Made by a program: the position numbers and the translations under genes. A stretch of DNA of 64,000 bases, taken from NCBI RefSeq assembly GCF_003946695.1, contig NZ_RHOX01000007.1:1-64000 (forward strand). The letters are read 5' to 3'. This DNA comes from Lapidilactobacillus bayanensis. GTDB taxonomy: Bacteria > Bacillota > Bacilli > Lactobacillales > Lactobacillaceae. Position 1 is the first letter of the stretch, and each line of letters begins with the position of its first letter. The notes beneath the pieces were generated by a model. It had not been told where the DNA came from, made no database searches, and saw only the letters and a program-made list of their open reading frames with translations. Shown piece by piece: positions 8,456-18,592 of this stretch.

Positions 8456-10225
8456 CTAAAGTGAGTTAGAAGCACCACGGTAGATGACACCACGACGTGA
8501 ATCAACGGTGATTAACTCGCCATCTTTAACAAGAGTAGTTGCATCAGCAGCGCCGACAACAACAGGAATTCCCATTGCAATACCAACAACTGCAGCATGT
8601 GATGTTAAGCCACCTGTTTCGACGACAATTGCACTTGCTTTTTCGATTGCTGGTAAGTAATCCTTATCAGTTGTCTTCACAACAAGAATACTGCCTTCAG
8701 TAGCTTTGTCAACTGCTTCTTTAGCACTATTAGCAACAACAGCCTTGCCGACAACAGTTTCATCGCCAACACCTTGACCTTGAACTAACTTAGAACCAAT
8801 TAATTGGATCTTCATTAAGTTGGTTGTACCTGTTTCACCAACAGGAACACCAGCAACGATTAAGATCAAGTCGCCCTCTTTAGCGAAACCAAGATCTTGT
8901 GCTTTTTGCGCAGCAACTTCAAACATTTCGTCAGTTGATTCTGGCTTGTCAGCCAATACTGGTGTAACGCCCCAGTTAATTGTTAAGCTACGTTGTACTT
9001 TCTCATCGAAAGTAACAGCTAAGATGTTAGCATTAGGACGATATTTAGAAATCATGCGTGCTGAGTAGCCTGATGAAGTAGCAACAACGATTGCACTGAC
9101 ATGTAATTCTTCGGCAGTACGAACAACAGATTCGCCAATTGATTCAGTGGCATTGGAACCTTTATATTCTTCGAAACGTTGTAATGCTAATGTGTTGCGC
9201 TTCTTCATTTCTTCTTCAGTACGTTCGTCAATCAAGGCCATTGTCCGAACAGCTTCTACTGGGTAGTCGCCGTTTGCACTTTCGCCAGAAAGCATTGTTG
9301 CATCAGTACCATCTAAGACGGAGTTAGCAACGTCAGTAACTTCGGCACGTGTAGGACGTGGGTTTTCTTGCATTGAGTCAAGCATTTGTGTTGCAGTAAT
9401 AACAGGCATGCCTAAAGCGTTGCACTTTTGGATCAAAGCTTTTTGAACAAAAGGAACGTTTTCGAATGGAATTTCGACACCCATGTCACCACGAGCAACC
9501 ATCAAGCCATCAGAAACCTTAAGAATTTCATCGATATTGTCGATACCTTCTTGAGATTCGATCTTAGGGAAAATTTTAACGTTTGTTGAGTTCTTTTCTT
9601 CAAGGATTTCGCGAATATCGAGAACGTCTTGTGCCTTACGAACAAAACTTGCAGAAATGAAGTTAATGTCGTTATCACAGCCAAAACGAATATCGTCAGC
9701 GTCTTTTTCAGTGATACCTGGGAGACGAATTTCAACGCCAGGAGCGTTAACACCCTTCTTAGATCCAATTAGACCTTCGTTTTGAACTTCAGTAACTAAT
9801 TCCTTGTTAGCTTCATCTTTGCCCGTGATCTTAAGGTCTACTAAACCATCATCGATCAAGACATGTCCACCAACATGTGTATCATCATAAAGGCCAGGAT
9901 AAGTAACAGCAATCTTTTCTGGGTTACCAATTACAGTAGGGTCCATTGAAATGCGAACGACATCACCGATCTTGGCTTCAAACTTGCCGCCTTCTTGATC
10001 AGTTGTTCGGATTTCAGCACCTTTAGTATCAAGCACGATACCGACTAATTTGCCAGTAATCTTTTCAGCTTCGCGAACCATATTCATTCGGCCTAAATGT
10101 TCTTCATGATCACCATGAGAGAAGTTAAAGCGGAATACATTAGCGCCAGCCTCAATTAACTTAACGATAATATCTGTAGAATTACTTGCAGGTCCAAGTG
10201 TTGAAACAATCTTGGTCTTTTTCAT
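8456..10225 (-). CDS. pyk: Pyruvate kinase
   Basis: A 589-aa pyruvate kinase making ATP and pyruvate from phosphoenolpyruvate, the last step of glycolysis. The N-terminal barrel starts MKKTKIVSTLGPASNS and carries KIESQEGIDN and MVARGDMGVEIP with the active-site signature. The C-terminal 110 residues are the extra PEP-utilising-enzyme-like domain (GGLTSHAAVVGIA) present in Bacillus and lactobacilli, which explains the length above 470 aa. It lies 88 bp downstream of pfkA, the usual lactobacillar pfkA-pyk pair. A terminator follows. Confidence 0.97.
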   Translation of the reverse strand: MKKTKIVSTLGPASNSTDIIVKLIEAGANVFRFNFSHGDHEEHLGRMNMVREAEKITGKLVGIVLDTKGAEIRTTDQEGGKFEAKIGDVVRISMDPTVIGNPEKIAVTYPGLYDDTHVGGHVLIDDGLVDLKITGKDEANKELVTEVQNEGLIGSKKGVNAPGVEIRLPGITEKDADDIRFGCDNDINFISASFVRKAQDVLDIREILEEKNSTNVKIFPKIESQEGIDNIDEILKVSDGLMVARGDMGVEIPFENVPFVQKALIQKCNALGMPVITATQMLDSMQENPRPTRAEVTDVANSVLDGTDATMLSGESANGDYPVEAVRTMALIDERTEEEMKKRNTLALQRFEEYKGSNATESIGESVVRTAEELHVSAIVVATSSGYSARMISKYRPNANILAVTFDEKVQRSLTINWGVTPVLADKPESTDEMFEVAAQKAQDLGFAKEGDLILIVAGVPVGETGTTNLMKIQLIGSKLVQGQGVGDETVVGKAVVANSAKEAVDKATEGSILVVKTTDKDYLPAIEKASAIVVETGGLTSHAAVVGIAMGIPVVVGAADATTLVKDGELITVDSRRGVIYRGASNSL

Positions 10226-10313
10226 GAAAAAAAACGCTCCTCACATATTTTTTTAAACGACAATTCAATGTCATTTTAACATAATAAAAACACAACAACT
10301 AGTTTTTAGTGGC

Positions 10314-11279
10314 TTAATCTTTTTGATTGAACTTATTGTTGATATCATAAAGACTTAAATCAGCATGATGTTTCTCATCGAATAAATCTTCCATTGCATG
10401 TTCAGTAACTTGGTTGTTCTCAATACCGATGGCCAAACCACCCTTACCTGCTAACAACAATTCGACGGCATAGTTACCCATCTTGCTTGCCATAACGCGA
10501 TCACGAGCAGTTGGTGAACCACCACGTTGAACATGACCAATAGTTGTTGCACGTGAATCAAAATCACCATGCTTGTCTAATTCGGTCTTGAATTCTTGAG
10601 CACTCATCACACCTTCAGCAATGACGATAACAGCATTATCATGACCTGCTTCGCGATAAGCTTCGAGTTGTTTAGCAATCGCATCAATATCGTACTTCTT
10701 CTCAGGTACGATAATTGCTTCCGCACCGGTTGCAACGCCAGCCCACAAAGCTAAGTCACCAGCACCGCGACCCATCACTTCAACAACAAAGACGCGTTGA
10801 TGACTGGTTGCCGTATCACGAATCTTATCGATGGCGTCAACAGCCGTTGTTAAAGCTGTGTCAAAGCCAATCGTGAAGTCAGTATAAGGAATATCATTAT
10901 CAATCGTTCCTGGTAAACCGACGGCGTTGTAACCATGCTCTGTCAAACGCAAAGCACCATGATAAGAACCATCGCCACCAACAACAACCAATGCTTCGAT
11001 ACCAAACTTCTTCAGTTGTTCAATTCCCTTCAACTGTCCTTCAACTTGGGCAAATTCAGGGTAACGAGCAGAGTACAAGAATGTACCCCCACGCGAGATT
11101 TTGTCGGCCAAAATCTCACGCGTCAATGGAAAAATATCGCCTGCAACTAAGCCGGCATAACCATAATTAATCCCGTAAACTTCGAGACCTTCATCAAATG
11201 CACGTAGCGCAACGGCACGAACAGCAGCGTTCATACCTGGAGCATCGCCGCCACTTGTTAAAATACCGATCTTTTTCAT
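10314..11279 (-). CDS. pfkA: ATP-dependent 6-phosphofructokinase
   Basis: A 321-aa bacterial phosphofructokinase that converts fructose 6-phosphate to fructose 1,6-bisphosphate. It shows [13 protein letters not shown] (ATP site), [11 protein letters not shown], and the catalytic [14 protein letters not shown] with the Asp base. ATG at 11279 is preferred over an in-frame GTG nine bases upstream because GAGGTG overlaps that GTG and lies five bases before the ATG. Followed by pyk, and preceded by dnaE, the common order in Lactobacillaceae. Confidence 0.97.
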   Translation of the reverse strand: MKKIGILTSGGDAPGMNAAVRAVALRAFDEGLEVYGINYGYAGLVAGDIFPLTREILADKISRGGTFLYSARYPEFAQVEGQLKGIEQLKKFGIEALVVVGGDGSYHGALRLTEHGYNAVGLPGTIDNDIPYTDFTIGFDTALTTAVDAIDKIRDTATSHQRVFVVEVMGRGAGDLALWAGVATGAEAIIVPEKKYDIDAIAKQLEAYREAGHDNAVIVIAEGVMSAQEFKTELDKHGDFDSRATTIGHVQRGGSPTARDRVMASKMGNYAVELLLAGKGGLAIGIENNQVTEHAMEDLFDEKHHADLSLYDINNKFNQKD

Positions 11280-11538
11280 TTTTTTCACCTCAGATTAATC
11301 ATATCTCATTGTTAAGCACTACTCATAACCAACAGCTAACCAATAGCCGACAATAATCAACTAATCGTATTTTCTTTACTTTCATTGAGCTATACCAATT
11401 AAATTGTTCACTTAACTAACTCAACGTCGATAAGAGATGGCCTGTAACGGTTATGTGTCGGGCTCAACCTGACCATAACAATACTACCACCTTTACAGAA
11501 AATTGTCTGCTAATATTAACATTAAAAATAATTTTCAG

Positions 11539-11565
11539 AAAAAAACACAGTAAAATCACTGTTTT
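11539..11565 (-). terminator. Probable dnaE terminator overlapping its stop codon
   Basis: On the - strand the sequence ACAGTGATTTTACTGTG followed by seven U overlaps the last codons of dnaE (stop at 11556-11558). The stem is short (5-6 bp), so efficiency is uncertain. The remaining 11289-11538 stretch before pfkA shows no other gene. Confidence 0.55.
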
Positions 11566-14500
11566 GCGACAACATTTTCAGAACCTAACAATGTCGCGAG
11601 TTGAGCAATCAACTCACCGTTCACCTGCACTTGATAACGCTGTGCTAATTTGATCGACCGTTGATCAGCCACAAAATGAATAATGACTGGTGAAAGACCC
11701 TGATGTGCCAGTAAAACAGTTTGCAGCTGTTCCTGAATTTTGGCTTGATCTTTCTCAGCGGTAATTTGCAAATATAAGGTTGCCACTTGTTGGTCCGGTT
11801 GTGCCGCCATAATCACATCGGCAATAAAACCCGGTTTCTGTCCCCGATCATGTCGTTGATCCAATTTACCCTTGACCAAAATCACCTTTCCTGCTTCTAA
11901 CAATGACTGTGCTTGATGAAAGGTGCGCGGGAAAACAGTGATTTCAACCTCGTCGGTTAAATCCTCGGCGCTGACAAAAGCCATTTGCTCACCGCGCTTC
12001 GTTCGAATCACTTTGACATGGTGAAGATAGACTAATAAATTAGCTGGTTGTTGCGTCAAGCGCTGCACTGTGGTCACATGTTCACGATTGAAAGTTTGCT
12101 GATAACCAGAAAGCGGATGTCCAGAAACATAAGCACCTAATAATTCTTTCTCTAATTCTAAACGCTCTTGATTTGAATAGTCAGCGACTTGTTCGACTTT
12201 AGGTGCCAACACATCAAATAGTGGCACGCTATCGCCTGAAAGCTGTAGACTCTCAATTAAATTCTCCAGGTTAGCAACGACTTGCTTGCGATTCTCATCA
12301 AAACTGTCGAAGCAGCCCACTTTAGCCAGCGTGATTATCGGTTCTAATTTCAAAAAACGCGATGTTTGTCGCTTCAAAAAGTCATTCAGATTCTTGTAAC
12401 GGCCGTTGGCTTGACGCTCATCAAGTAAAGCACGAACGAAATCGCGCCGGATCCCTTTAATGACCTCAAAGCCAAAACGAACCACATGATGATTCAATGT
12501 AAAAGTCGTTTGACTTAAATTAATATCAGGACCAGCAACTTCGATTTTACGATTACGTAACTCTTGCAAGTAAGCTGCGGTTTTACGCTCATTATTCAAA
12601 TTAGCATTCAATAACGACAAGAAAAACTCAGCAGGAAAATGCACTTTTAAATAAGCCAACCAAAAGGCGATCATACTATAAGCAACTGCGTGCGATTTAT
12701 TAAACCCATAATTAGCAAAGCGTTCAATATAATCATAAACAGTCATGGCAACGGATACGGAGTAACCTTGTTTTTGCGCACCAGCGATAAAACTTGCACG
12801 AGCATTATCAAGATCGGCTTTTTTCTTCTTACTAACAGCACGACGTAAAATATCGGCCTGACCCATCGAAAAGCCGCCCATCTCCACGGCTACTTGCATC
12901 ACTTGCTCTTGATAAACAAGCACGCCATAGGTATCGCCTAATACATCCGCTAACTCAGGAATGGGGTAAGCAACTTTTCCCTGACCATTCTTACGCGCAA
13001 TAAAGGTGGGAATATTCTCCATTGGGCCGGGACGGTATAAAGCATTCGTGGCCACAATATCGCGAAATTCAGTCGGTTTAAGCTTGATTAGCACATTGCG
13101 AATACCATCAGATTCGAATTGGAAGACACCATCTGTATCCCCTTTTTGGAACAATTGCAGCGTCTGCGAATCTTCCAAGTCAATCTTCCTCGGATCAAAC
13201 GCCTTTAATTCGGGATAATGCGTTCGAATAGCTTGAACGGTTTGATCGAGAATGGTTAAATTACGCAAGCCCAAAAAGTCCATCTTCAACAGACCCAGTG
13301 CCTCAACATCGCCCTTGGGCAACTGAGTTAGTTTAATTCCCTCACCGCCATTTTGCATCGGAACAGTATCTGTGAGTGGTTTTTCGCCCAGAACAATTCC
13401 AGCAGCATGGGTTGAATAATGCCGTGGTAGTCCCTCAATCGCCAATGCCGTTTTGAAAAGTAATTGATTCAAATCACTAGCTGCAACCAGATTTTTAAGG
13501 CCTTCAGACTTCTGGTAAGCTTCTCGTAAGGTGATATTCAATTGGCTGGGAATGGCTTTCGACCAATCACTCATTTCATTCTGCATTAAATTAAACGTTC
13601 GTCCCACATCACGCAAGGCTTGTTTGGCTGCCATCGTGCCAAAAGTAATAATTTGGGCCATATGAGTGTCGCCATAACGTTCATGCATATACTGAATTAG
13701 TTCATCGCGCCGATTATCAGGAATATCTAAGTCAATATCCGGCATGCTAACGCGATCGGGATTTAAGAAACGTTCAAACAACAAGTGATATTTCAACGGG
13801 TCAACCTCAGTAATACCTAATGTATACGCAACTAACGAGCCCGCGGCCGAACCACGACCGGGACCAGTCATAATTTTTTGCTGATGTGCATAACGAATCA
13901 CATCCCAAACAATCAGGAAATAGTCGGCAAAACCCATTGCACCGATCACTTTTAACTCGTAATCTAAGCGCTCCTGATATTCTGGTGTTGCTTGTCCTGC
14001 TAGGCGTCTCTTCAAACCGGCTTGAGCTAGACTCCGTAAATAAGCCGCTGCATTCGTTCCCTCAGGTACCGCAAAGTGCGGCAATTGAGCACGTTTGAAT
14101 TCAAGTTCGACCTGGCACCGATCGGCAATCGTCGCCGTCAGCGCTGCAGCATCACTTAACCCTGCTCTGGCAAAGCGCTCCGAAACTTGCTCCGGTGTTT
14201 CCAAATAAAACGTGCCCTGTTGCTTAGCCCGCAGCTCTGGTGTGTCAATTTGGCTTCCCGAATCAATTGCTGCCAGAACTTCATTCGTAAAGGCATCGTC
14301 AGCATGCAAGTAACGCACATCATCTAGCGCCACCAACGCATAATCCAACTCGGTTGCTAGATCAGCGATTTGTTGCTGCAACGTTCGCGATGATTGACGA
14401 GTGGAAATACCCATGTAAAATTGCGGCGCGTCATCTGGCAGTTGTTGTTGTAATTTAACATGCCAAGCCTGACGTTCTGCAGCATCTGCCAATAAAAGTG

Positions 14501-14894
14501 CCGCCGTTTCGCCAGTTTTTGGTGGCATAATCACAATCAGATGCGCTAAAAGCGGCGCAACCTCCGACCAGCTTAATTGATCTTGCGTCATTTTTAGCGA
14601 AGAAATTCTGAACAAGTCATGATAACCTTGATTATCTTGAGCCAACAGAATCAGCTCGTACTGATGATCAGCAGCCATGAGTCCAGATAACTGCAACGTT
14701 AAACCAATAATTGGCTTAATCTGTGCGGCTTTTGCAGCACGATAGAAATGAACGACACCGTACATTGTGTTTAAATCCGTTAACGCTAAGGCGTCGTAAC
14801 CCATTTCCTGTGCTTGTTTAACTAAATCGTCAATTTTATTCGAGCTTTGCAATAAGCTAAAACAACTGCGCACCTGCAAATTAACAAACGTCAT
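11556..14894 (-). CDS. dnaE: DNA polymerase III alpha subunit, DnaE type
   Basis: A 1112-aa C-family replicative polymerase. It has an N-terminal PHP domain (FVNLQVRSCFSLLQSSNKI), the polymerase core with GPGRGSAAGS and the catalytic PDIDLDIPD motif (about residues 385-393), the YQEQVMQVA finger region, and a C-terminal helix-hairpin-helix/OB region. There is no internal exonuclease insert, so it is DnaE and not PolC; Firmicutes use both, with DnaE extending primers. It is monocistronic or leads pfkA-pyk. Confidence 0.96.
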   Translation of the reverse strand: MTFVNLQVRSCFSLLQSSNKIDDLVKQAQEMGYDALALTDLNTMYGVVHFYRAAKAAQIKPIIGLTLQLSGLMAADHQYELILLAQDNQGYHDLFRISSLKMTQDQLSWSEVAPLLAHLIVIMPPKTGETAALLLADAAERQAWHVKLQQQLPDDAPQFYMGISTRQSSRTLQQQIADLATELDYALVALDDVRYLHADDAFTNEVLAAIDSGSQIDTPELRAKQQGTFYLETPEQVSERFARAGLSDAAALTATIADRCQVELEFKRAQLPHFAVPEGTNAAAYLRSLAQAGLKRRLAGQATPEYQERLDYELKVIGAMGFADYFLIVWDVIRYAHQQKIMTGPGRGSAAGSLVAYTLGITEVDPLKYHLLFERFLNPDRVSMPDIDLDIPDNRRDELIQYMHERYGDTHMAQIITFGTMAAKQALRDVGRTFNLMQNEMSDWSKAIPSQLNITLREAYQKSEGLKNLVAASDLNQLLFKTALAIEGLPRHYSTHAAGIVLGEKPLTDTVPMQNGGEGIKLTQLPKGDVEALGLLKMDFLGLRNLTILDQTVQAIRTHYPELKAFDPRKIDLEDSQTLQLFQKGDTDGVFQFESDGIRNVLIKLKPTEFRDIVATNALYRPGPMENIPTFIARKNGQGKVAYPIPELADVLGDTYGVLVYQEQVMQVAVEMGGFSMGQADILRRAVSKKKKADLDNARASFIAGAQKQGYSVSVAMTVYDYIERFANYGFNKSHAVAYSMIAFWLAYLKVHFPAEFFLSLLNANLNNERKTAAYLQELRNRKIEVAGPDINLSQTTFTLNHHVVRFGFEVIKGIRRDFVRALLDERQANGRYKNLNDFLKRQTSRFLKLEPIITLAKVGCFDSFDENRKQVVANLENLIESLQLSGDSVPLFDVLAPKVEQVADYSNQERLELEKELLGAYVSGHPLSGYQQTFNREHVTTVQRLTQQPANLLVYLHHVKVIRTKRGEQMAFVSAEDLTDEVEITVFPRTFHQAQSLLEAGKVILVKGKLDQRHDRGQKPGFIADVIMAAQPDQQVATLYLQITAEKDQAKIQEQLQTVLLAHQGLSPVIIHFVADQRSIKLAQRYQVQVNGELIAQLATLLGSENVVAKQ

Positions 14895-15194
14895 GAACTC
14901 GCCTCCCCATATTATTTATTATAGCAGAAGCCGATTAACGACGGTTATTAAATACCTGCGAATCCCGATGAAGGAACCGATTTATTTTTGCAACATTATC
15001 AAAGTACACAATACTCCGTTAACCAGCAGAAGCAGGTTAACTTGCACAACCATCTCAATTCAAGATAATTAATTTTTTAACGCTGTTTAATCATTTACGA
15101 TCCAGAGAAGCTCGTCAAAAGTTTTCAGTAAGTTTATTGGCTGTTCAATGGAATTTATGCTAAAATCATTGTGAATGTGAAAGAAGGTTTGACC

Positions 15195-15401
15195 GTGAAA
15201 CGTGTAATTGTCGTAATTTGGGCGATCATTCTCGGAATCGTTGCCGGATTCATCGGTGCTAAATTGGATCAAAATGCAGTCAACATTGGTTTAAGTGTGG
15301 TTGTTTTTGCCATTTTTGGTTTAATTCTTAATTTCGTACCGGAAATCATGAGAGGCACTGAACCAGCTAGTCATGATCAGGATGAATCAAAGCAGCATTA
15401 A
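15195..15401 (+). CDS. Small membrane protein, DUF2929/YjzD-like
   Basis: A 68-aa protein with two hydrophobic segments (about residues 3-22 and 31-50) and a charged tail ending HDQDESKQH. Small DUF2929 proteins are often encoded divergently from dnaE in lactobacilli, which is the basis for the name; function is unknown. The start is GTG at 15195, seven bases after AAGAAGG; an upstream in-frame GTG at 15171 lacks a ribosome site. A terminator follows at once. Confidence 0.65.
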   Translation: MKRVIVVIWAIILGIVAGFIGAKLDQNAVNIGLSVVVFAIFGLILNFVPEIMRGTEPASHDQDESKQH

Positions 15402-15447
15402 AATAAGTGCCAGATGTTGATAATAAACATCTAACACTTATTTTTTT
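15401..15447 (+). terminator. Terminator of the small membrane protein gene
   Basis: The stem AAATAAGTG..AGATGTT / AACATCT.ACACTTATTT with one bulge and a short loop is followed by TTTTTTT. It begins at the stop codon of the upstream 68-aa gene. Confidence 0.85.
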
Positions 15448-15461
15448 ACGCTCTTTCTATG

Positions 15462-16130
15462 GGTCATTTTGAATTGTGGTTCTTCGTGCCTACGGGAAAT
15501 ACGCTGATGGAACGCTACGAGTATTGATTTGAGCCGAATGAAATTTAGTTCGTCTTGAATGTGAGCTTCGCTATAAGTGCTAAGTCCCAAAACTGTTATC
15601 CTGTGGTCCTTCGTGCCTACGAGAAATACGCTGGTGGAACGCTGCGAGCTTGACCGCGATTTCCCTCCGGCACTGACGAAAGTGCGTTAGTACAACTAAA
15701 CTTCAAATTTGTACTTCTCAAAATTAGAAGCAGTCCAACCACTCGTCAATTCAGCGCTTGCGCAAAGGTTGCCCTCTCGCTTGTTTAGTGGTGGAAAATA
15801 AATACCGCTCAGTAGTGACATTAATGTTGGCAATTTATTGCTTACATTAAGGCTCGTATTTAAGACGAATTGCGCTTCATTCGGCTTAAATCGACGCCCA
15901 CTACGTTCCAGCGACAAGTATTTATTTCCCGCCACGATACCCCGCACGTTGCATCTGCAACCTTTGCGCAAGTGCGGAGAACAGCAACAAAACAGTTTTA
16001 GTAACCACTATCCTAATCAAACAGTGTCCACCACGTTCCAGCGACTAGTATTTATTTTCCACCACGGTACCCCGCACGTTTCGTATTCAACCTTTGCGCA
16101 AGCGCGAAGAACCACAACATAACAGTTTTT
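15462..16130. repeat. Family A composite repeat, locus I (A1 fragment, A1, A2, extra right end)
   Basis: This fills most of the 15402-16252 gap. It holds a partial A1 unit (15474-15590), an A1 unit lacking its apical part (about 15590-15684), a spacer, then a complete A2 unit bounded by 19-bp inverted ends GCGCTTGCGCAAAGGTTGC (15754-15772) and its near-complement (15957-15975). A second right half follows (16022-16105). The outer ends (15586-15614 and 16103-16130) are inverted copies of CTGTTATG-TTGTGGTTCTTCG. In A2 the apical stem is TTAATGTTGGCAA / TTGCTTACATTAA around the loop TTTA. No gene is seen. Confidence 0.85.
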
Positions 16131-16172
16131 ATAAGCTAGCACATTAAAGCAGGCCTAATTTAGCAAAGAGCA

Positions 16173-16213
16173 CACAAAAACACCCATTCGTAAAAAATCG
16201 AATGGGTGTTTTC
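16173..16213 (-). terminator. Terminator of the N-acetylglucosamine PTS gene
   Basis: A 13-14 bp stem (AAACACCCATTCG with its complement) with a loop of about 8 nt and U-rich flanks on both sides, about 40 bp past the PTS stop codon. It could work in both directions. Confidence 0.88.
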
Positions 16214-16252
16214 GTCGATTCAAATCAGTCATTCAACAAATTCAAATCAGTT

Positions 16253-18238
16253 TTATTTAATTGTTGCTTGTAAAACTTCTTCATCTGCGGCAACTTGACG
16301 ACCAGCTTTTTCAGCCTTCAAATATGAAACAGCAGCCATATTGGTAATGACAACCAACATTGTTGGCATCTTGCCTGCGTCTCTAATTGCTGCCAAATCA
16401 ACATCAGCTAAAGCGTCGCCATGTTCAACGACTTGGCCTTCAGTGACATGAAGATCAAATGGTTTGCCTTCAAGTTCAACGGTATCTAAGCCCATATGAA
16501 CCAATACTTCTAAACCATTGCTTGTCTTAATACCTAAGGCATGCTTAGTTGGGAAGATTGTTGTGATTTCGCCACTAACTGGTGCCACAATTCGGCCGCT
16601 AGTTGGTTCAATTGCAAAACCATCACCGATCATCTTTTGAGCAAAAGTTGGATCGCTAACAGCTTCAATATCTAACAATTCACCATCAACCACGCTGTAG
16701 AATGTATCAATTGCACCGGAGTTAACATTAGCAACTGGTTCTGCAGGTGCAACAGGTGCACTAGTTTCATTACTTTCAGCGATTGGTGCTTTGGTTGTAT
16801 ATAATTTAGTCAAAGCATCGGCGGTGAATTGAACTTCAGTCCCAATGATAATTTGTAAATTAGTTGCATCTAAGACGTTCAAGCCAATTGCACCAGCAGC
16901 TTTAATCGCATTTTGATTGATTGTGCTAGTATCCTTTAATTGCAAACGTAAACGAGTTGTACAATTGTCAATATTTGTAATATTGTCACTACCACCAATT
17001 GCAGCATAAACCTTCTTGGCTTGGATCATATATTTGTCATCAGAAGCATCTGTAGCAATTTCAATATCATCAGCGCTGTTATCAGTATCTACTTCACGAC
17101 CTGGTGTCATCAAGTGGAATTTCTTAATGGCAAAGTCGAAGCCGAAGTAGTAAATAACTGCCATCACTAAACCTTGAACAATTAACATGTAAGGTTGGTT
17201 GGCAATTGGATTCTTGAAGCTTAACGCGAAGTCAACTAAACCAGCACTAAATGCGAATCCGGCAGTCCAATGCATGAATGCTGCAAAGGCAAGTGATAAA
17301 CCAGTGAAGAGTGCATGGATCACATAAAGTGGCCAAGCAACGAACATGAATGAGAATTCCAAAGGTTCAGTAACACCCGTGAAGAATGAAGCAAAAGCAC
17401 CAGCTAACATCAATGAAGCCGTTACCTTCTTCTTATCAGGACGAGCATTGCGATAGATTGCATAAGCACCAGCTGGTAAACCGAACATCATGACTGGGAA
17501 GAAACCAGCTTGATACATACCAGTAACACCTTTAGGACCTTGAGAAGCAATAAACTTACCAATATCATTAATACCAGCAACATCAAACCAGAACACTGAG
17601 TTCAAAGCTTGGTGTAAACCTGTTGGAATCAATAAACGGTTGAAGAATCCATAGATACCAGCACCAACGGCACCCATACCAACGAAAGTCTTACCAAAAG
17701 CAACTAATGCTTCATAAACTGGCGGCCAAACGAACAACAAAATGATCGTAACGCCTAACATGACCAACGATGCCAAAATTGGCACTAAGCGCTTACCACT
17801 AAAGAATGAAAAGGCCATTGGTAATTTCGTTTCATGAAAGCGGTTATATAATGCTGCAGCAATTAAGCCAGCAATAATACCGATAAAAACATTTCCAGCA
17901 ATATGACTAAATGCTGGATCAACTGCTGTTTCTTTGATTCCTTTCAAAGTAGCAACAGATGCAGGAGCTAAAATTGAAACAGGAACAAAGTAAGCAACGA
18001 CACCAGCTAATGCAGCTGAGCCATCCTTGTCCTTAGACATGCCCAATGCTAAACCAACGGCGAACAATAAGGCTAATTGGCCCAGAATTGCGTTACCGCC
18101 TGCTTGTAAGAATGCAGAAACAGCATCTGGATGAGCTGAAGCCCACCAGTTACCAATACCTACAAGCAATGAGGCCGCAGGTAAAACTGCTACAGGAAGT
18201 TGCAAAGAACGTCCCATTCGTTGAAGATATGACTTCAT
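16253..18238 (-). CDS. nagE: PTS N-acetylglucosamine-type permease, fused EIICBA (NagE-like)
   Basis: A 661-aa fused PTS permease. Order: IIC (about 1-380, membrane, with GLPAGAYAIY and TGVTEPLEFSFMF), IIB (about 410-490, phospho-Cys in NIDNCTTRLRLQ), IIA (about 530-655, active His in VLVHMGLDT). The IIC sequence, including RLLIPTGLHQALNSVFWFDVAG, follows the NagE rather than the PtsG pattern, which favours N-acetylglucosamine over glucose. The start is ATG at 18238 after AGGGGTG; the longer frame upstream has no ribosome site. Three NagR-like operator sites upstream agree with this substrate. Confidence 0.88.
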   Translation of the reverse strand: MKSYLQRMGRSLQLPVAVLPAASLLVGIGNWWASAHPDAVSAFLQAGGNAILGQLALLFAVGLALGMSKDKDGSAALAGVVAYFVPVSILAPASVATLKGIKETAVDPAFSHIAGNVFIGIIAGLIAAALYNRFHETKLPMAFSFFSGKRLVPILASLVMLGVTIILLFVWPPVYEALVAFGKTFVGMGAVGAGIYGFFNRLLIPTGLHQALNSVFWFDVAGINDIGKFIASQGPKGVTGMYQAGFFPVMMFGLPAGAYAIYRNARPDKKKVTASLMLAGAFASFFTGVTEPLEFSFMFVAWPLYVIHALFTGLSLAFAAFMHWTAGFAFSAGLVDFALSFKNPIANQPYMLIVQGLVMAVIYYFGFDFAIKKFHLMTPGREVDTDNSADDIEIATDASDDKYMIQAKKVYAAIGGSDNITNIDNCTTRLRLQLKDTSTINQNAIKAAGAIGLNVLDATNLQIIIGTEVQFTADALTKLYTTKAPIAESNETSAPVAPAEPVANVNSGAIDTFYSVVDGELLDIEAVSDPTFAQKMIGDGFAIEPTSGRIVAPVSGEITTIFPTKHALGIKTSNGLEVLVHMGLDTVELEGKPFDLHVTEGQVVEHGDALADVDLAAIRDAGKMPTMLVVITNMAAVSYLKAEKAGRQVAADEEVLQATIK

Positions 18239-18329
18239 TGTAGAAAACACCCCTATAAATATAATTTTATTGCCTAACAAATATACCGCTATAATAATCA
18301 CAATGCAACTATATCAAGGGTTCCAGCGA

Positions 18330-18412
18330 TTGGTCTATACTGATTTTGTCAATAGATAATGCGCTTTCTTGATTTAAATTTTTTTGGTCTAGTCAAAGGG
18401 TATAGACCAATT
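18330..18412 (-). promoter_or_regulatory. Cluster of three GntR/NagR-like operator sites upstream of nagE
   Basis: Three related sites occur in 83 bp: TTGGTCTATACTGA (18330-18343), TTGGTCTAGTCAAA (18384-18397) and GGTATAGACCAATT (18399-18412). Each resembles the TTGGTCTAGACCAA-type palindrome bound by NagR/YvoA (GntR-HutC family). They lie 92-174 bp upstream of the nagE start. The rest of the 18239-18592 gap shows no convincing gene. Confidence 0.65.
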
Positions 18413-18592
18413 ACAAGAGATCATGAGCTCAGCAAAAAAAAGCCTCAACATGTGCGTATAACCTGTGTTAATCCAATAATAACAGTCAATTATCAGATCA
18501 ATCAGCATTCTCGCCTTGTTGAAACGTCTTTTATTTCAGAACAACATTACCTAAAGCACACCGCAATTCTTGCGCTATTTATTGACGCTTAA

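Noticed and set aside
15696-16122. Open frames of 90-95 codons on both strands in the first repeat block
   Set aside because: They lie wholly within family A repeats, are antisense to each other, have no ribosome site, and the same sequence recurs with frame breaks elsewhere.
18359-18592. 77-codon + strand open frame upstream of nagE
   Set aside because: It covers the operator cluster, has no ribosome site and reads as AT-rich noise; the region is explained by regulation.
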